The position numbers and the translations under genes are program-made. 48,842 nt of DNA. Source: Syntrophomonas sp. UBA4922 (GTDB taxonomy: Bacteria > Bacillota > Syntrophomonadia > Syntrophomonadales > Syntrophomonadaceae). Numbering within the stretch: position 1 is the first letter of the stretch; each line of letters opens with the position of its first letter. This document shows positions 34,989-41,250 of this stretch, one piece after another. The notes beneath the pieces were generated by a model, which saw nothing but the letters and a program-made list of their open reading frames with translations, made no database searches and was not told the DNA's origin. The stretch covers positions 1 through 48,842 of the forward strand of contig DHBS01000006.1 of the NCBI GenBank assembly GCA_002398825.1, in the 5' to 3' direction.

Positions 34989-35588
34989 ATGAGCAAACCT
35001 AGAAGCGAAAAAGATCCCATGCAGAAATTAGCTGAGCAGGCTTCTGAAAAAGCATGGAAAGCAGATTTTCTGGTTGAGGTTGATCGAGCTCAACACCTGG
35101 CTCGTCAGCACGATCTGGTAGGATTATTGATAAAGCAAGCCATGGAGCGGGGGGAGTTTGACAATCTGGAGGGAGCCGGCAAACCCCTTGACCTCTCGGA
35201 GAATCTTTTCGCGCAGGATGATATGCATATGGCCTATAAAATCCTCAAGGACAACGGTTTTGCACCCTACTGGATGGAGCTGGGCAAGGAGATTGACACT
35301 CTGAGAGCAAAATTGAACCAGGAAGTTGACGACTTTAAAAAGTACACAGGGATGGTTTTTAGCCAAAGAAGAAGCAGCGGGGCTGTTAGCCGGTATGAAC
35401 AGAGAAAGAAGGCTTTCTATGCCCAAAGCCGGGAGAACCTGGAGGAGATTTCAAAGAAAATATTAGATTTTAATCTCCAATGTCCCGTTTCCACGTTGGG
35501 TCGGTCTAATTTTGATGTAGATGGAAGAGATGAACAATATAATGAAAGACATAGAAGATTTAATGCAGGACTAAAAAGAATCGGTTAG
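34989..35588 (+). CDS. DUF1992 (DnaJ-homologue subfamily) protein
   Basis: A 199-residue soluble protein. Residues 45-110 match the conserved DUF1992 block: IKQAMERGEFDNLEGAGKPL, then AYKILKDNGFAPYWMELGKEI. The rest is charged and helical. The family is linked by name to DnaJ-like proteins but has no J domain here and no established reaction. The ATG follows GGAGGG. It stands about 100 bases after the methyltransferase gene and is the last gene before the AT-rich island. Confidence 0.87.
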   Translation: MSKPRSEKDPMQKLAEQASEKAWKADFLVEVDRAQHLARQHDLVGLLIKQAMERGEFDNLEGAGKPLDLSENLFAQDDMHMAYKILKDNGFAPYWMELGKEIDTLRAKLNQEVDDFKKYTGMVFSQRRSSGAVSRYEQRKKAFYAQSRENLEEISKKILDFNLQCPVSTLGRSNFDVDGRDEQYNERHRRFNAGLKRIG

Positions 35589-35680
35589 CCTCCTGTAATG
35601 GGTATATTGAATAATAGAATCAACATTGATTTTCCGAGCCCATATTCTCTTGCCACCTCTTTGTATTTTTAGGCTGTCAA

Positions 35681-35716
35681 CAAAAAATAGGGAGCCCCTC
35701 CGAACCACGGAGGGGC
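35681..35716 (-). terminator. Duplicated tRNA terminator at the left end of the island
   Basis: Stem CCCCTCC (35695-35701) / GGAGGGG (35709-35715), on the minus strand followed by CTCCCTATTTTTTG. Over 25 bases it matches the terminator beside the intact tRNA-Thr (39970-39992) with a single mismatch. Confidence 0.75.
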
Positions 35717-35727
35717 CTTGCTTTCTC

Positions 35728-35776
35728 TGAAGCCGATGGGTGAATTCGAACCGCTGACCTGCTGGTTACGAATTGC
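35728..35776 (-). pseudogene. Degraded 3' half of tRNA-Thr
   Basis: On the minus strand this stretch preserves a tRNA from the anticodon loop (TTCGTAA) to the end: anticodon 3' arm, AGGTC variable region, T-stem/loop AGCGG TTCGAAT, acceptor arm CATCGGC and TTCA in place of TCCA. The 5' half is missing, with the break at the anticodon loop. It is about 80 percent alike to the intact tRNA-Thr at 40004-40078, in the same orientation and with a copy of the same terminator, as expected for an old attachment site. Confidence 0.75.
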
Positions 35777-36177
35777 GTCGCGAGGTGTTTTTCCAGTTAT
35801 CTCCTATGCCATGAAATCTGAATATATGGGCATTTTCCCCAACACCGCATATTCACTTGTTAAACTTTTTGTGTACTGTTTTTGATTTTTTGGCGACATT
35901 TTGGCGATGCCCAGTGCTGTCAGGTATAGATTAAATTAATCAGGATTTTTGATTGCATCGCCATATGTTTCCCAAGGTGTTTCGAAAACATATGTTATGG
36001 GGCTATTTTTAAGGATAGCATATTTGATATATGAACAAACTGCGACCTTACAAAAGTTATAAAAATCGCGATGTCTTTGGATATTTCCTCGGCAAATTTA
36101 TCCTCAATTTCAGGAATCATTTTACTTGCTGGATAACTTACAAAGGAGTCTTACAAAGAATAATCAACGGTCTGGAA

Positions 36178-36318
36178 TCAGTGCTTTCTACCTTCTACAT
36201 CTTCTTCAAATCTCCAGCATTCTTCCAGATATGCTTTAAGCAGTTCTTTGGACTCAGAGTTTACAAGGTCATATACCAAGTGTGCCTTTTCTACCGGTTC
36301 TATGCCTCTTGTTGCAAG
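36178..36318 (-). pseudogene. Remnant of an unknown gene (3' end only)
   Basis: Minus-strand frame reading RGIEPVEKAHLVYDLVNSES and on through LLKAYLEECWRFEEDVEGRKH to a TGA at 36178. A stop lies just upstream of it and no start is usable, so only the 3' end of a gene survives. It overlaps the altered 3' end of the SPOCS gene 1 in another frame, which marks a junction between unrelated sequences. Family not recognised. Confidence 0.35.
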
Positions 36319-36838
36319 CGGAGGTTATCGCACATTTTTGAACGGGGACGCAAATAAGTTCTTCCCGTAACACAGTAATTTTAACTTCAAGAATTACTTT
36401 AATAAGTAGATTTATTTTTTGACCAGGGCATTGAGATGCAGTAATATTATCAGGTATACCCCGGACTATAATGGCTTTGATTTTAACCTTTTCTTGAACA
36501 ATATCATCAGATCGAATACAATTCCATACGTGAATGGATTGGACCGGTACTGTAACAATTTTGGTAATGGTATTTTTTGCCCCGGTGCACGGGTCATGGG
36601 TGAAAGTCAGCTTAATTTTTATAAAACCTTCATTAATAAGTATGTTGTCTTTTATTTTAGGATTCAATACAACATCATCCATAGGTGTAGCTTCTAGTGG
36701 TGTTATTAACTCACCGTTTTCGGGATCAATTATGATCCCAATGGGAGCAGATACAATGGTCTCACCAACTTTAATAACATTATCTGTGAGAACCACCACA
36801 AGAGATTTTATTTCTTTTGTGGACATATCCCAGCTCAT
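36269..36838 (-). CDS. SPOCS/DUF3794-like spore-associated protein 1 (diverged)
   Basis: A 189-residue protein homologous along its length to the two SPOCS-type proteins encoded next to it: IKSL opening, SAPIGIIIDPENGEL, LINEGFIKIKL and VPVQSIHVWNCIRSDDIVQE correspond to matching blocks in the others. SPOCS domains occur in SipL, which is needed for spore envelope assembly, and in exosporium-type proteins; location in the spore coat is therefore likely but inferred. Unlike its paralogues it lacks the N-terminal CxxC, and its last 15-20 residues (RHRTGRKGTLGI) appear to come from unrelated sequence, suggesting a replaced 3' end. ATG follows GGAGGG. A sigma-E-like promoter precedes it. Confidence 0.7.
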   Translation of the reverse strand: MSWDMSTKEIKSLVVVLTDNVIKVGETIVSAPIGIIIDPENGELITPLEATPMDDVVLNPKIKDNILINEGFIKIKLTFTHDPCTGAKNTITKIVTVPVQSIHVWNCIRSDDIVQEKVKIKAIIVRGIPDNITASQCPGQKINLLIKVILEVKITVLREELICVPVQKCAITSACNKRHRTGRKGTLGI

Positions 36839-36867
36839 TAAAAACCCTCCTTATCGGTGTTTAGTAC

Positions 36868-36895
36868 ATAGTATTCCAGATAATGTCTAATGTGA
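36868..36895 (-). promoter_or_regulatory. Candidate sigma-E-type promoter, SPOCS gene 1
   Basis: Minus strand: TCACATT (36889-36895), 13 bases, AATACTAT (36868-36875), 30 bases ahead of the ATG. The same two boxes at the same spacing precede SPOCS gene 2. They resemble the sporulation sigma-E consensus (about GTCATATT, 13-14, CATACAAT), with the -10 first base differing. Confidence 0.45.
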
Positions 36896-36950
36896 TGGAA
36901 TTAGAAACTTTATCAGAAAAGGTCCTGAAATTGGCAATTTTTCCAGACTA

Positions 36951-36988
36951 AAGCCCTTGGCCTCGCCTTTAGGGGAAACCAAGGGCTT
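36951..36988 (-). terminator. Terminator of SPOCS gene 2
   Basis: Perfect 10-bp stem AAGCCCTTGG / CCAAGGGCTT with a nested CCTTTAGGGG hairpin. The minus-strand T-run is short (TTTAGT). It is similar in sequence to the terminator of SPOCS gene 3, showing that gene and terminator were duplicated together. Confidence 0.65.
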
Positions 36989-37124
36989 AAAGTTTGGTTT
37001 AGAGTTAGACTGTTCTTTATTTCGCAACATAGCTGTTGTATACAGAACAGTAGATACGACAGGAGGGGCCGGAGTTAACCGGACCCTCCGAAATATTCGG
37101 CTGGTTTAAAAACAGGATCAGGTT

Positions 37125-37661
37125 CTAAGAACAGCTGCAGAACAAGCTAGCGGCATTAACCTTGAGAATTTCTTCCTTGCTAACAACAGCACAGCCTTCA
37201 ACTATTACAGTAATTGCTAAGTTTAAGATAAGACCAGTTGCATCTAAAGAAACTATAACCGGCGTAATCGGTTGTAATACCTCTAAATCATGCTTTTGTA
37301 CATTGACAGTACCGTCGGGCACTACACCGGGGCAGTTAATTTCGCCTGTGACAAGGGCACCTACGCCTGGTAAAGTGATCGTAGCAAGTGTTACACCCAA
37401 AAGTACAACTGTTATTGTTAAAGGAACGGCTATGGTGTTCACTACTTTGTTGGTCAGGACTGTAAAGTTAGTAACTGTTGGAGTACCGGGAGTTACTGTA
37501 ATTTCAAGGAGCGCAAGATCAGCTGGAGTGATAACAGTAGGTAAAGTAATTGCTAAGGGTGTTGTACCCATTTCCTGAAAACATTCCTGGCAAAGAACCT
37601 TTAGTACCTTGATTTTCTGCGGGACAAAATTCGCCGCGCTACTTTGATTTACAAAAGCCAT
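37125..37661 (-). CDS. SPOCS/DUF3794-like spore-associated protein 2
   Basis: A 178-residue paralogue of the protein encoded at 38006-38530. Shared ends: MAFVNQSS...KIKVLKVLCQECFQE at the N terminus and CAVVSKEEILKVNAASLFCSC at the C terminus; the middle has the SPOCS-type block with NVQKHDLEVL. The protein is strongly hydrophobic and beta-rich (Ile/Val/Thr), without signal peptide or membrane helices, and carries CxxC near residue 23 and CxC at the end, well placed for metal binding or disulfide cross-linking in a spore layer (inference). ATG follows AAAGGAGG. It has its own candidate sigma-E-type promoter and terminator. Confidence 0.72.
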   Translation of the reverse strand: MAFVNQSSAANFVPQKIKVLKVLCQECFQEMGTTPLAITLPTVITPADLALLEITVTPGTPTVTNFTVLTNKVVNTIAVPLTITVVLLGVTLATITLPGVGALVTGEINCPGVVPDGTVNVQKHDLEVLQPITPVIVSLDATGLILNLAITVIVEGCAVVSKEEILKVNAASLFCSCS

Positions 37662-37691
37662 GAATAAAACCTCCTTTTTTGTTTGTGATAC

Positions 37692-37719
37692 ATAATATTC
37701 CTTATATTGTAAAATGTGA
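37692..37719 (-). promoter_or_regulatory. Candidate sigma-E-type promoter, SPOCS gene 2
   Basis: Minus strand: TCACATT (37713-37719), 13 bases, AATATTAT (37692-37699), 31 bases ahead of the ATG. Matches the SPOCS gene 1 promoter region, which also shares bases between the boxes. Confidence 0.45.
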
Positions 37720-37841
37720 TAAAGTATGGGTTTTTTGCATTGCTGCTATACTACCAGCGGTTCCTGGAAGGCTTTCCATCTGCAGACCGTGGCTAGATGA
37801 AATTTGTTGAATACAAAACATTGTCAGGATCAAGCAAAACC

Positions 37842-37873
37842 CCGGGCACGACTCAAATAAGTTGTACCCGGGA
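37842..37873 (-). terminator. Hairpin between SPOCS genes 2 and 3
   Basis: Stem CCCGGG / CCCGGG extended by imperfect ACGACT / AGTTGT pairing; on the minus strand it is followed by GTTTTG, so it may be a second terminator for SPOCS gene 3 that also insulates SPOCS gene 2. Confidence 0.5.
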
Positions 37874-37928
37874 TTAATTTTCTTAAAGCGTCCTCGCTTA
37901 CTTTCTTAAGCCTATGGATAAATTAACA

Positions 37929-37965
37929 AAGCCCTAGCTTCCCCTTAAGGGCAAAACAAGGGCTT
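37929..37965 (-). terminator. Terminator of SPOCS gene 3
   Basis: Outer stem AAGCCCT / AGGGCTT around a perfect inner palindrome CCCTTAAGGG (37942-37951), 41 bases past the stop; minus-strand run-out TTTGTTAATTT. Related in sequence to the SPOCS gene 2 terminator. Confidence 0.6.
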
Positions 37966-38005
37966 AGATTTAGTCAAGATTTACTGAACCAGTACTGCCC
38001 TTAAT

Positions 38006-38530
38006 CTAAGGGCAGGTGCAGAACGGGTTAGCGGCATTAATCTTGAGAATTGTTTCTCTGCTAATAACAATACACGCTTTAACAATTGCTTTAAGAATAA
38101 GATTAAGGGTTAAGCAGGCTAGATCACCAGTAATCAGACGAACCGGCGAAACAATCAGCCCCTCCACTTGTAAATCATGCTTTTGTATATTGTCACCGGG
38201 TTCGACACCGGAGCATTCAACAATTCCTTGGAAGGGTATCTCCAATAATTTGATTATTTCTTGACCATCAACCAACAAACGTACGGGTACTATACCTTCA
38301 TTAACAACTTTACCCTGTAAAACAGTTATATTTCTAATTTGGGGTGAACCAGCAAGTTCTAAGGTTACGGGGACATTTAGCTGGCCAGTGGTTACGTCAA
38401 GAGTTACCCCTGAAGGTGCGGATATCGTAATCTCACCATTTTCTTGTATACATTGTGTGCAAAGAACCTTTAAAGTTTTAATATTCTGATCCAAAAATTG
38501 TGTCTGAGAAACTTGATTAACAAAGCCCAT
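38006..38530 (-). CDS. SPOCS/DUF3794-like spore-associated protein 3
   Basis: A 174-residue protein and the clearest SPOCS-type member of the three: VLQGKVVNEGIVPVRLLVDG, then IPFQGIVECSGVEPGDNIQK follow the domain's K(V/I)xxxGxVxVxxLY...F...GxxPGDxVQ pattern. N terminus MGFVNQVS...IKTLKVLCTQCIQE and C terminus CIVISRETILKINAANPFCTC match protein 2. CxxC near residue 24 and a final CxC are kept. No signal peptide or membrane segment. ATG follows AAGGAGG. By family it should be part of a spore surface layer; the exact layer is unknown. Confidence 0.75.
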   Translation of the reverse strand: MGFVNQVSQTQFLDQNIKTLKVLCTQCIQENGEITISAPSGVTLDVTTGQLNVPVTLELAGSPQIRNITVLQGKVVNEGIVPVRLLVDGQEIIKLLEIPFQGIVECSGVEPGDNIQKHDLQVEGLIVSPVRLITGDLACLTLNLILKAIVKACIVISRETILKINAANPFCTCP

Positions 38531-38572
38531 TTTTAAAAACCTCCTTGAATATTTGTTAAAAGTTAATACAAG

Positions 38573-38600
38573 CTAGCATGAATTTTAAGACTTATATGTA
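38573..38600 (-). promoter_or_regulatory. Weak candidate sigma-E-type promoter, SPOCS gene 3
   Basis: Minus strand: TACATAT (38594-38600), 13 bases, CATGCTAG (38573-38580), 43 bases ahead of the ATG. Spacing equals that of the other two SPOCS genes but the boxes match less well. Confidence 0.3.
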
Positions 38601-39131
38601 GATGTATATCTTTTTCCTTTTTTATTACAACAGCGTAAATCTAGGATGTTTTGCATTTCATCCTCGTTATCCATTTTTATCAATATACAGCTACAAATAT
38701 AGCTACAATGACCAGAAGTTATGCAGATTAAGACTAATATAGATTATTCTGGCTTGTTTAAAATGGTTAATAAAAATATATGAATAAGGTATCTATTATG
38801 TTAAAAGATTATGGTTGTTTTGGAAGTAAGCTCTATATTTGTGAAAATATTTCCATAGATCAAGGAATGGCGTCAAAATGACCATATAAGAAATGAGACT
38901 TTCTCGATAAAACAGACACTCCAGAGTTAGGTTCTGCCATTATTCGTAGAATTTTAAATTTGATAGGTTTATGTTTATGCTGCTAGGTTTGCGATATACC
39001 GGTGTTTAAATTCTACTGTAACCGGACTAAAGGCTATGGTCTACGAAGTATCCGCATTCAAGCAAAACGAACGGCCCTGGGAAGATGGGAAGCCCTTTCG
39101 GTCCTGACTGGAAGCTCAATCCCAACAAGTA
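38581..39131. other. AT-rich region without a credible gene
   Basis: About 550 bases within the island. It includes the promoter side of SPOCS gene 3. Only very short frames without ribosome sites are open (for example 38585-38674, minus, 29 codons). Nothing else recognised. Confidence 0.4.
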
Positions 39132-39302
39132 TTATCCGCCATCGGTGTTTGCCATAGCCGCTACCGATTTTAATATGTCATCCGGAAGGTCTTGTTTGTA
39201 ATCTAACCTATAGCCTTCTGGAAGCTTTTGATCGCAAAAGGCCCTATCCTCATAAGTGATAGCTTGGATTGGCATATCAAAGAGAGATTTTGATCCGTCC
39301 AT
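39132..39302 (-). pseudogene. Fragment of an AlbA_2/Schlafen-type putative DNA-binding protein
   Basis: Minus-strand frame from ATG 39302 reads MDGSKSLFDMPIQAITYEDR, then PEGYRLDYKQDLPDD and SVAAMANTDGG before a TAA at 39132. This is the start of the AlbA_2 (Schlafen, AAA_4) domain, whose hallmark is ...K.D...kxVaAfANTdGG.LliGv. After the stop YLLGL continues in frame, as in the intact domain, then homology is lost. No ribosome site. A dead fragment, typical of accessory DNA. Confidence 0.55.
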
Positions 39303-39339
39303 ATAACGATATCACTGTAATAAAGCATAAAAAATACAT

Positions 39340-39879
39340 CTAAAACTTTAATATGGAGTACACCTTTAAGTCTTTATGTTCCCCTTTAACACACATTACC
39401 TTTCTACTTATACCTTCGAAAGACATACCTAACTTTTTCATAACACGCTCTGAACCCTTGTTTTCTAAAAAGCATCTCGCCTGTATACGAATTAAGTTCA
39501 TACTGTCGAAACCAAAAGAGGTAATTACCCTTGCTGCTTCGGTAATTAACCCTTTGCCCCAGTATTCTTTAGATAGAACATATCCAATTTCAGCACTATT
39601 GTGTTCTGGCTGCCACCAAACAAAGTGAACTGTTCCAATAAATTTACCATTTTCTTTAAACTCAATCCCCCATAGAGCATCATATTGAGGTAAAAACGTA
39701 TTTATAAATTCAATTGTATCTGACAATGAAGAATGGGTATCCCAAGTTACATATCTCGTTACTTCTTCATTCGAAGCATATAAATACATATCTTCTGCAT
39801 CATCTAATGTGATTTTTCTAAGGATGAGACGTTCCGTTTCTATTTTAGGTACATCAGCAAACTTTTCTAAAATATTCAT
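39340..39879 (-). CDS. GNAT acetyltransferase, RimJ/RimL type
   Basis: A 179-residue acetyl-CoA-dependent acetyltransferase. It starts ETERLILRKITLDDAEDMY, as RimJ/RimL-type proteins do, with the core EIGYVLSKEYWGKGLITEA (acetyl-CoA loop YWGKGL) and NKGSERVMKKLGMSFEG. Substrate may be a protein N terminus or a small amine; unknown. ATG follows GGTGG. Its AT-rich codon use differs from the flanking chromosome and fits the island in which it sits, suggesting transfer. Confidence 0.88.
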   Translation of the reverse strand: MNILEKFADVPKIETERLILRKITLDDAEDMYLYASNEEVTRYVTWDTHSSLSDTIEFINTFLPQYDALWGIEFKENGKFIGTVHFVWWQPEHNSAEIGYVLSKEYWGKGLITEAARVITSFGFDSMNLIRIQARCFLENKGSERVMKKLGMSFEGISRKVMCVKGEHKDLKVYSILKF

Positions 39880-39969
39880 AAATCCACCACTTTACAAAAT
39901 ATTATTTAGCAAAAAGTGTATCTTAGCTTGCCCATTACTACTTATGCAGGGTCCAGGGCAAAATCAATA

Positions 39970-39992
39970 GCCCCTCCAAACCACGGAGGGGC
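39970..39992 (-). terminator. tRNA-Thr terminator
   Basis: Stem CCCCTCC (39971-39977) / GGAGGGG (39985-39991), 12 bases beyond the tRNA 3' end; minus-strand run-out CTATTGATTTTG. Near-identical copy at 35694-35716. Confidence 0.75.
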
Positions 39993-40003
39993 CTTATTTT
40001 TCC

Positions 40004-40078
40004 TGGAGCCGATGGGCGGATTCGAACCGCCGACCTATTGATTACGAATCAATTGCTCTGCCACTGAGCCACATCGGC
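40004..40078 (-). tRNA. tRNA-Thr (anticodon CGU)
   Basis: A complete 75-base cloverleaf on the minus strand. Acceptor GCCGATG / CATCGGC, D-arm GCTC...GAGC, anticodon arm ATTGA TTCGTAA TCAAT with anticodon CGT (reads ACG, threonine), T-arm GGCGG TTCGAAT CCGCC, discriminator T and encoded CCA. It marks the right border of the AT-rich island; its 3' half is duplicated in decayed form at 35728-35776. Confidence 0.95.
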
Positions 40079-40200
40079 TTGTTTTTAAAGCACTTTAAAT
40101 TATAAGGTGCTTCGGCAGTACAATCAAGTACTTAAGGGCGGCTAGGAGTTCATTCATTGAACATTTTCGGGAATCCTTGCGTCGGTTAACCCGCCTGAGA

Positions 40201-41022
40201 TTAAGCTAATCCGTACCCGCTTTCGATCATTTTAATGAGTTTAGAGAGTGCCCTGGCGGCCGGTGCTCCGTCAATAACGTCATGGTCCACCAAAACTGTC
40301 ATTTTAAGATATTCCCTGGTTTCCGTTCCGTTATCAATGACACTGCGCTTTTTTATTATTGACCCTACTGCAAAACATACGGGGTGAACGCTCACCGGTA
40401 TTACCCAGCCATTGATCCGGCCCACCGTACCGACAGAGGTTATCATTACCGTGCCCATATTTTGTTTGGTCACAAACGGATTTCGAATTATGCCTCTCCA
40501 TATGGTTCTTCTTATGAACCCCGGCAGCATATAATACCATTTCATTAATTTCTCGTCTTTGGCTTCCCCTAAAACATAATTGCCCTCATTGTCAATGGTC
40601 TGCTTTTTCCCATCTTCTATTTCTTTCCATATTTCTGTAATGCTCTTTTCATTGGTTCTCCTAATCACATATGGCAAAGGCACTCTTTTGCCTTGAATCT
40701 CCCTTTCGATCATTATAGATATATCTATATCCTCAAATACGATCACTTTTCTCTTGCCTTTTCTTATACCATGCAGCAGCGGATATTCCCTGACCACCTC
40801 GCTAATGCACTTGATTAGCCATGCATTGAAGGAAATCCCTTTAGATAGTTTCCTTTTTTGCGCAATCAACTTACGCGCTTCGGTCACGTCTAACTCTATT
40901 AACGCCTTCAGATGATGTTTGCTTAATCCAACCTGGCCGATATCATAGGTGGATATTCGACTCAAAGGGAATGTCTCTATTTTAAATTTGCCGGTATTAT
41001 CCACGGCCTCCGCCTCCTTCAA
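40201..41022 (-). CDS. Stand-alone 2-oxoacid dehydrogenase acyltransferase (E2) catalytic-domain protein
   Basis: A 273-residue protein that matches only the catalytic core of lipoamide acyltransferases (chloramphenicol-acetyltransferase-like fold). The active-site motif is kept as VDHDVIDGAPAAR (HxxxDG), near residue 250. No lipoyl domain or peripheral-subunit-binding domain precedes it, and no E1 or E3 gene lies nearby, so it is not a normal complex component. A CoA-dependent acyltransferase acting on an unknown acceptor is the most that can be said. The ATG has GAAGGAGG-like purines (TTGAAGGAGG region overlaps the first codons), and an internal start is possible. Confidence 0.8.
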   Translation of the reverse strand: MKEAEAVDNTGKFKIETFPLSRISTYDIGQVGLSKHHLKALIELDVTEARKLIAQKRKLSKGISFNAWLIKCISEVVREYPLLHGIRKGKRKVIVFEDIDISIMIEREIQGKRVPLPYVIRRTNEKSITEIWKEIEDGKKQTIDNEGNYVLGEAKDEKLMKWYYMLPGFIRRTIWRGIIRNPFVTKQNMGTVMITSVGTVGRINGWVIPVSVHPVCFAVGSIIKKRSVIDNGTETREYLKMTVLVDHDVIDGAPAARALSKLIKMIESGYGLA

Positions 41023-41250
41023 CCGGTTTGATCCGGCATGACTCCTAATTAGTATAATAGATGTGCTTCAAAAATATCGCCAAATTGATTCTCCGCATGA
41101 GGAGCAGAAGAACTGGGACTTAGACGTCGGGGGCTCTTTTTAGGCCGCACTTACAGTAAATAACACTACTTCTGGAATAATTTGATACCCTCTGAGTCAG
41201 ATTAAGCTTATAGAATTGGAATAATACGCGATCTGGCGAGGAGGCATACC

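Larger units (their letters stand above)
35589..36268. other. AT-rich region of decayed sequence at the left end of the island
   Basis: Besides the duplicated terminator and tRNA remnant, this stretch holds broken minus-strand reading frames. One runs from about 36080 to 35814 with a single stop at 35936-35938 and ends with ALGIAKMSPKNQKQY and a short tail; another (about 36140 to 36000) reads MIPEIEDKFAEEISKD. None has a start with a ribosome site. No function is assigned. Confidence 0.4.
36839..37124. other. Spacer between SPOCS genes 1 and 2
   Basis: Contains the SPOCS gene 1 promoter and the terminator of SPOCS gene 2; no gene seen. Confidence 0.6.

Noticed and set aside
36031..36357. 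Plus-strand open frame of 108 codons
   Set aside because: No ribosome site; it is antisense to minus-strand coding remnants and the SPOCS gene end, and its composition looks like a complement shadow.
38585..38674. Minus-strand 29-codon frame upstream of SPOCS gene 3
   Set aside because: No ribosome site, and it overlaps the candidate promoter.
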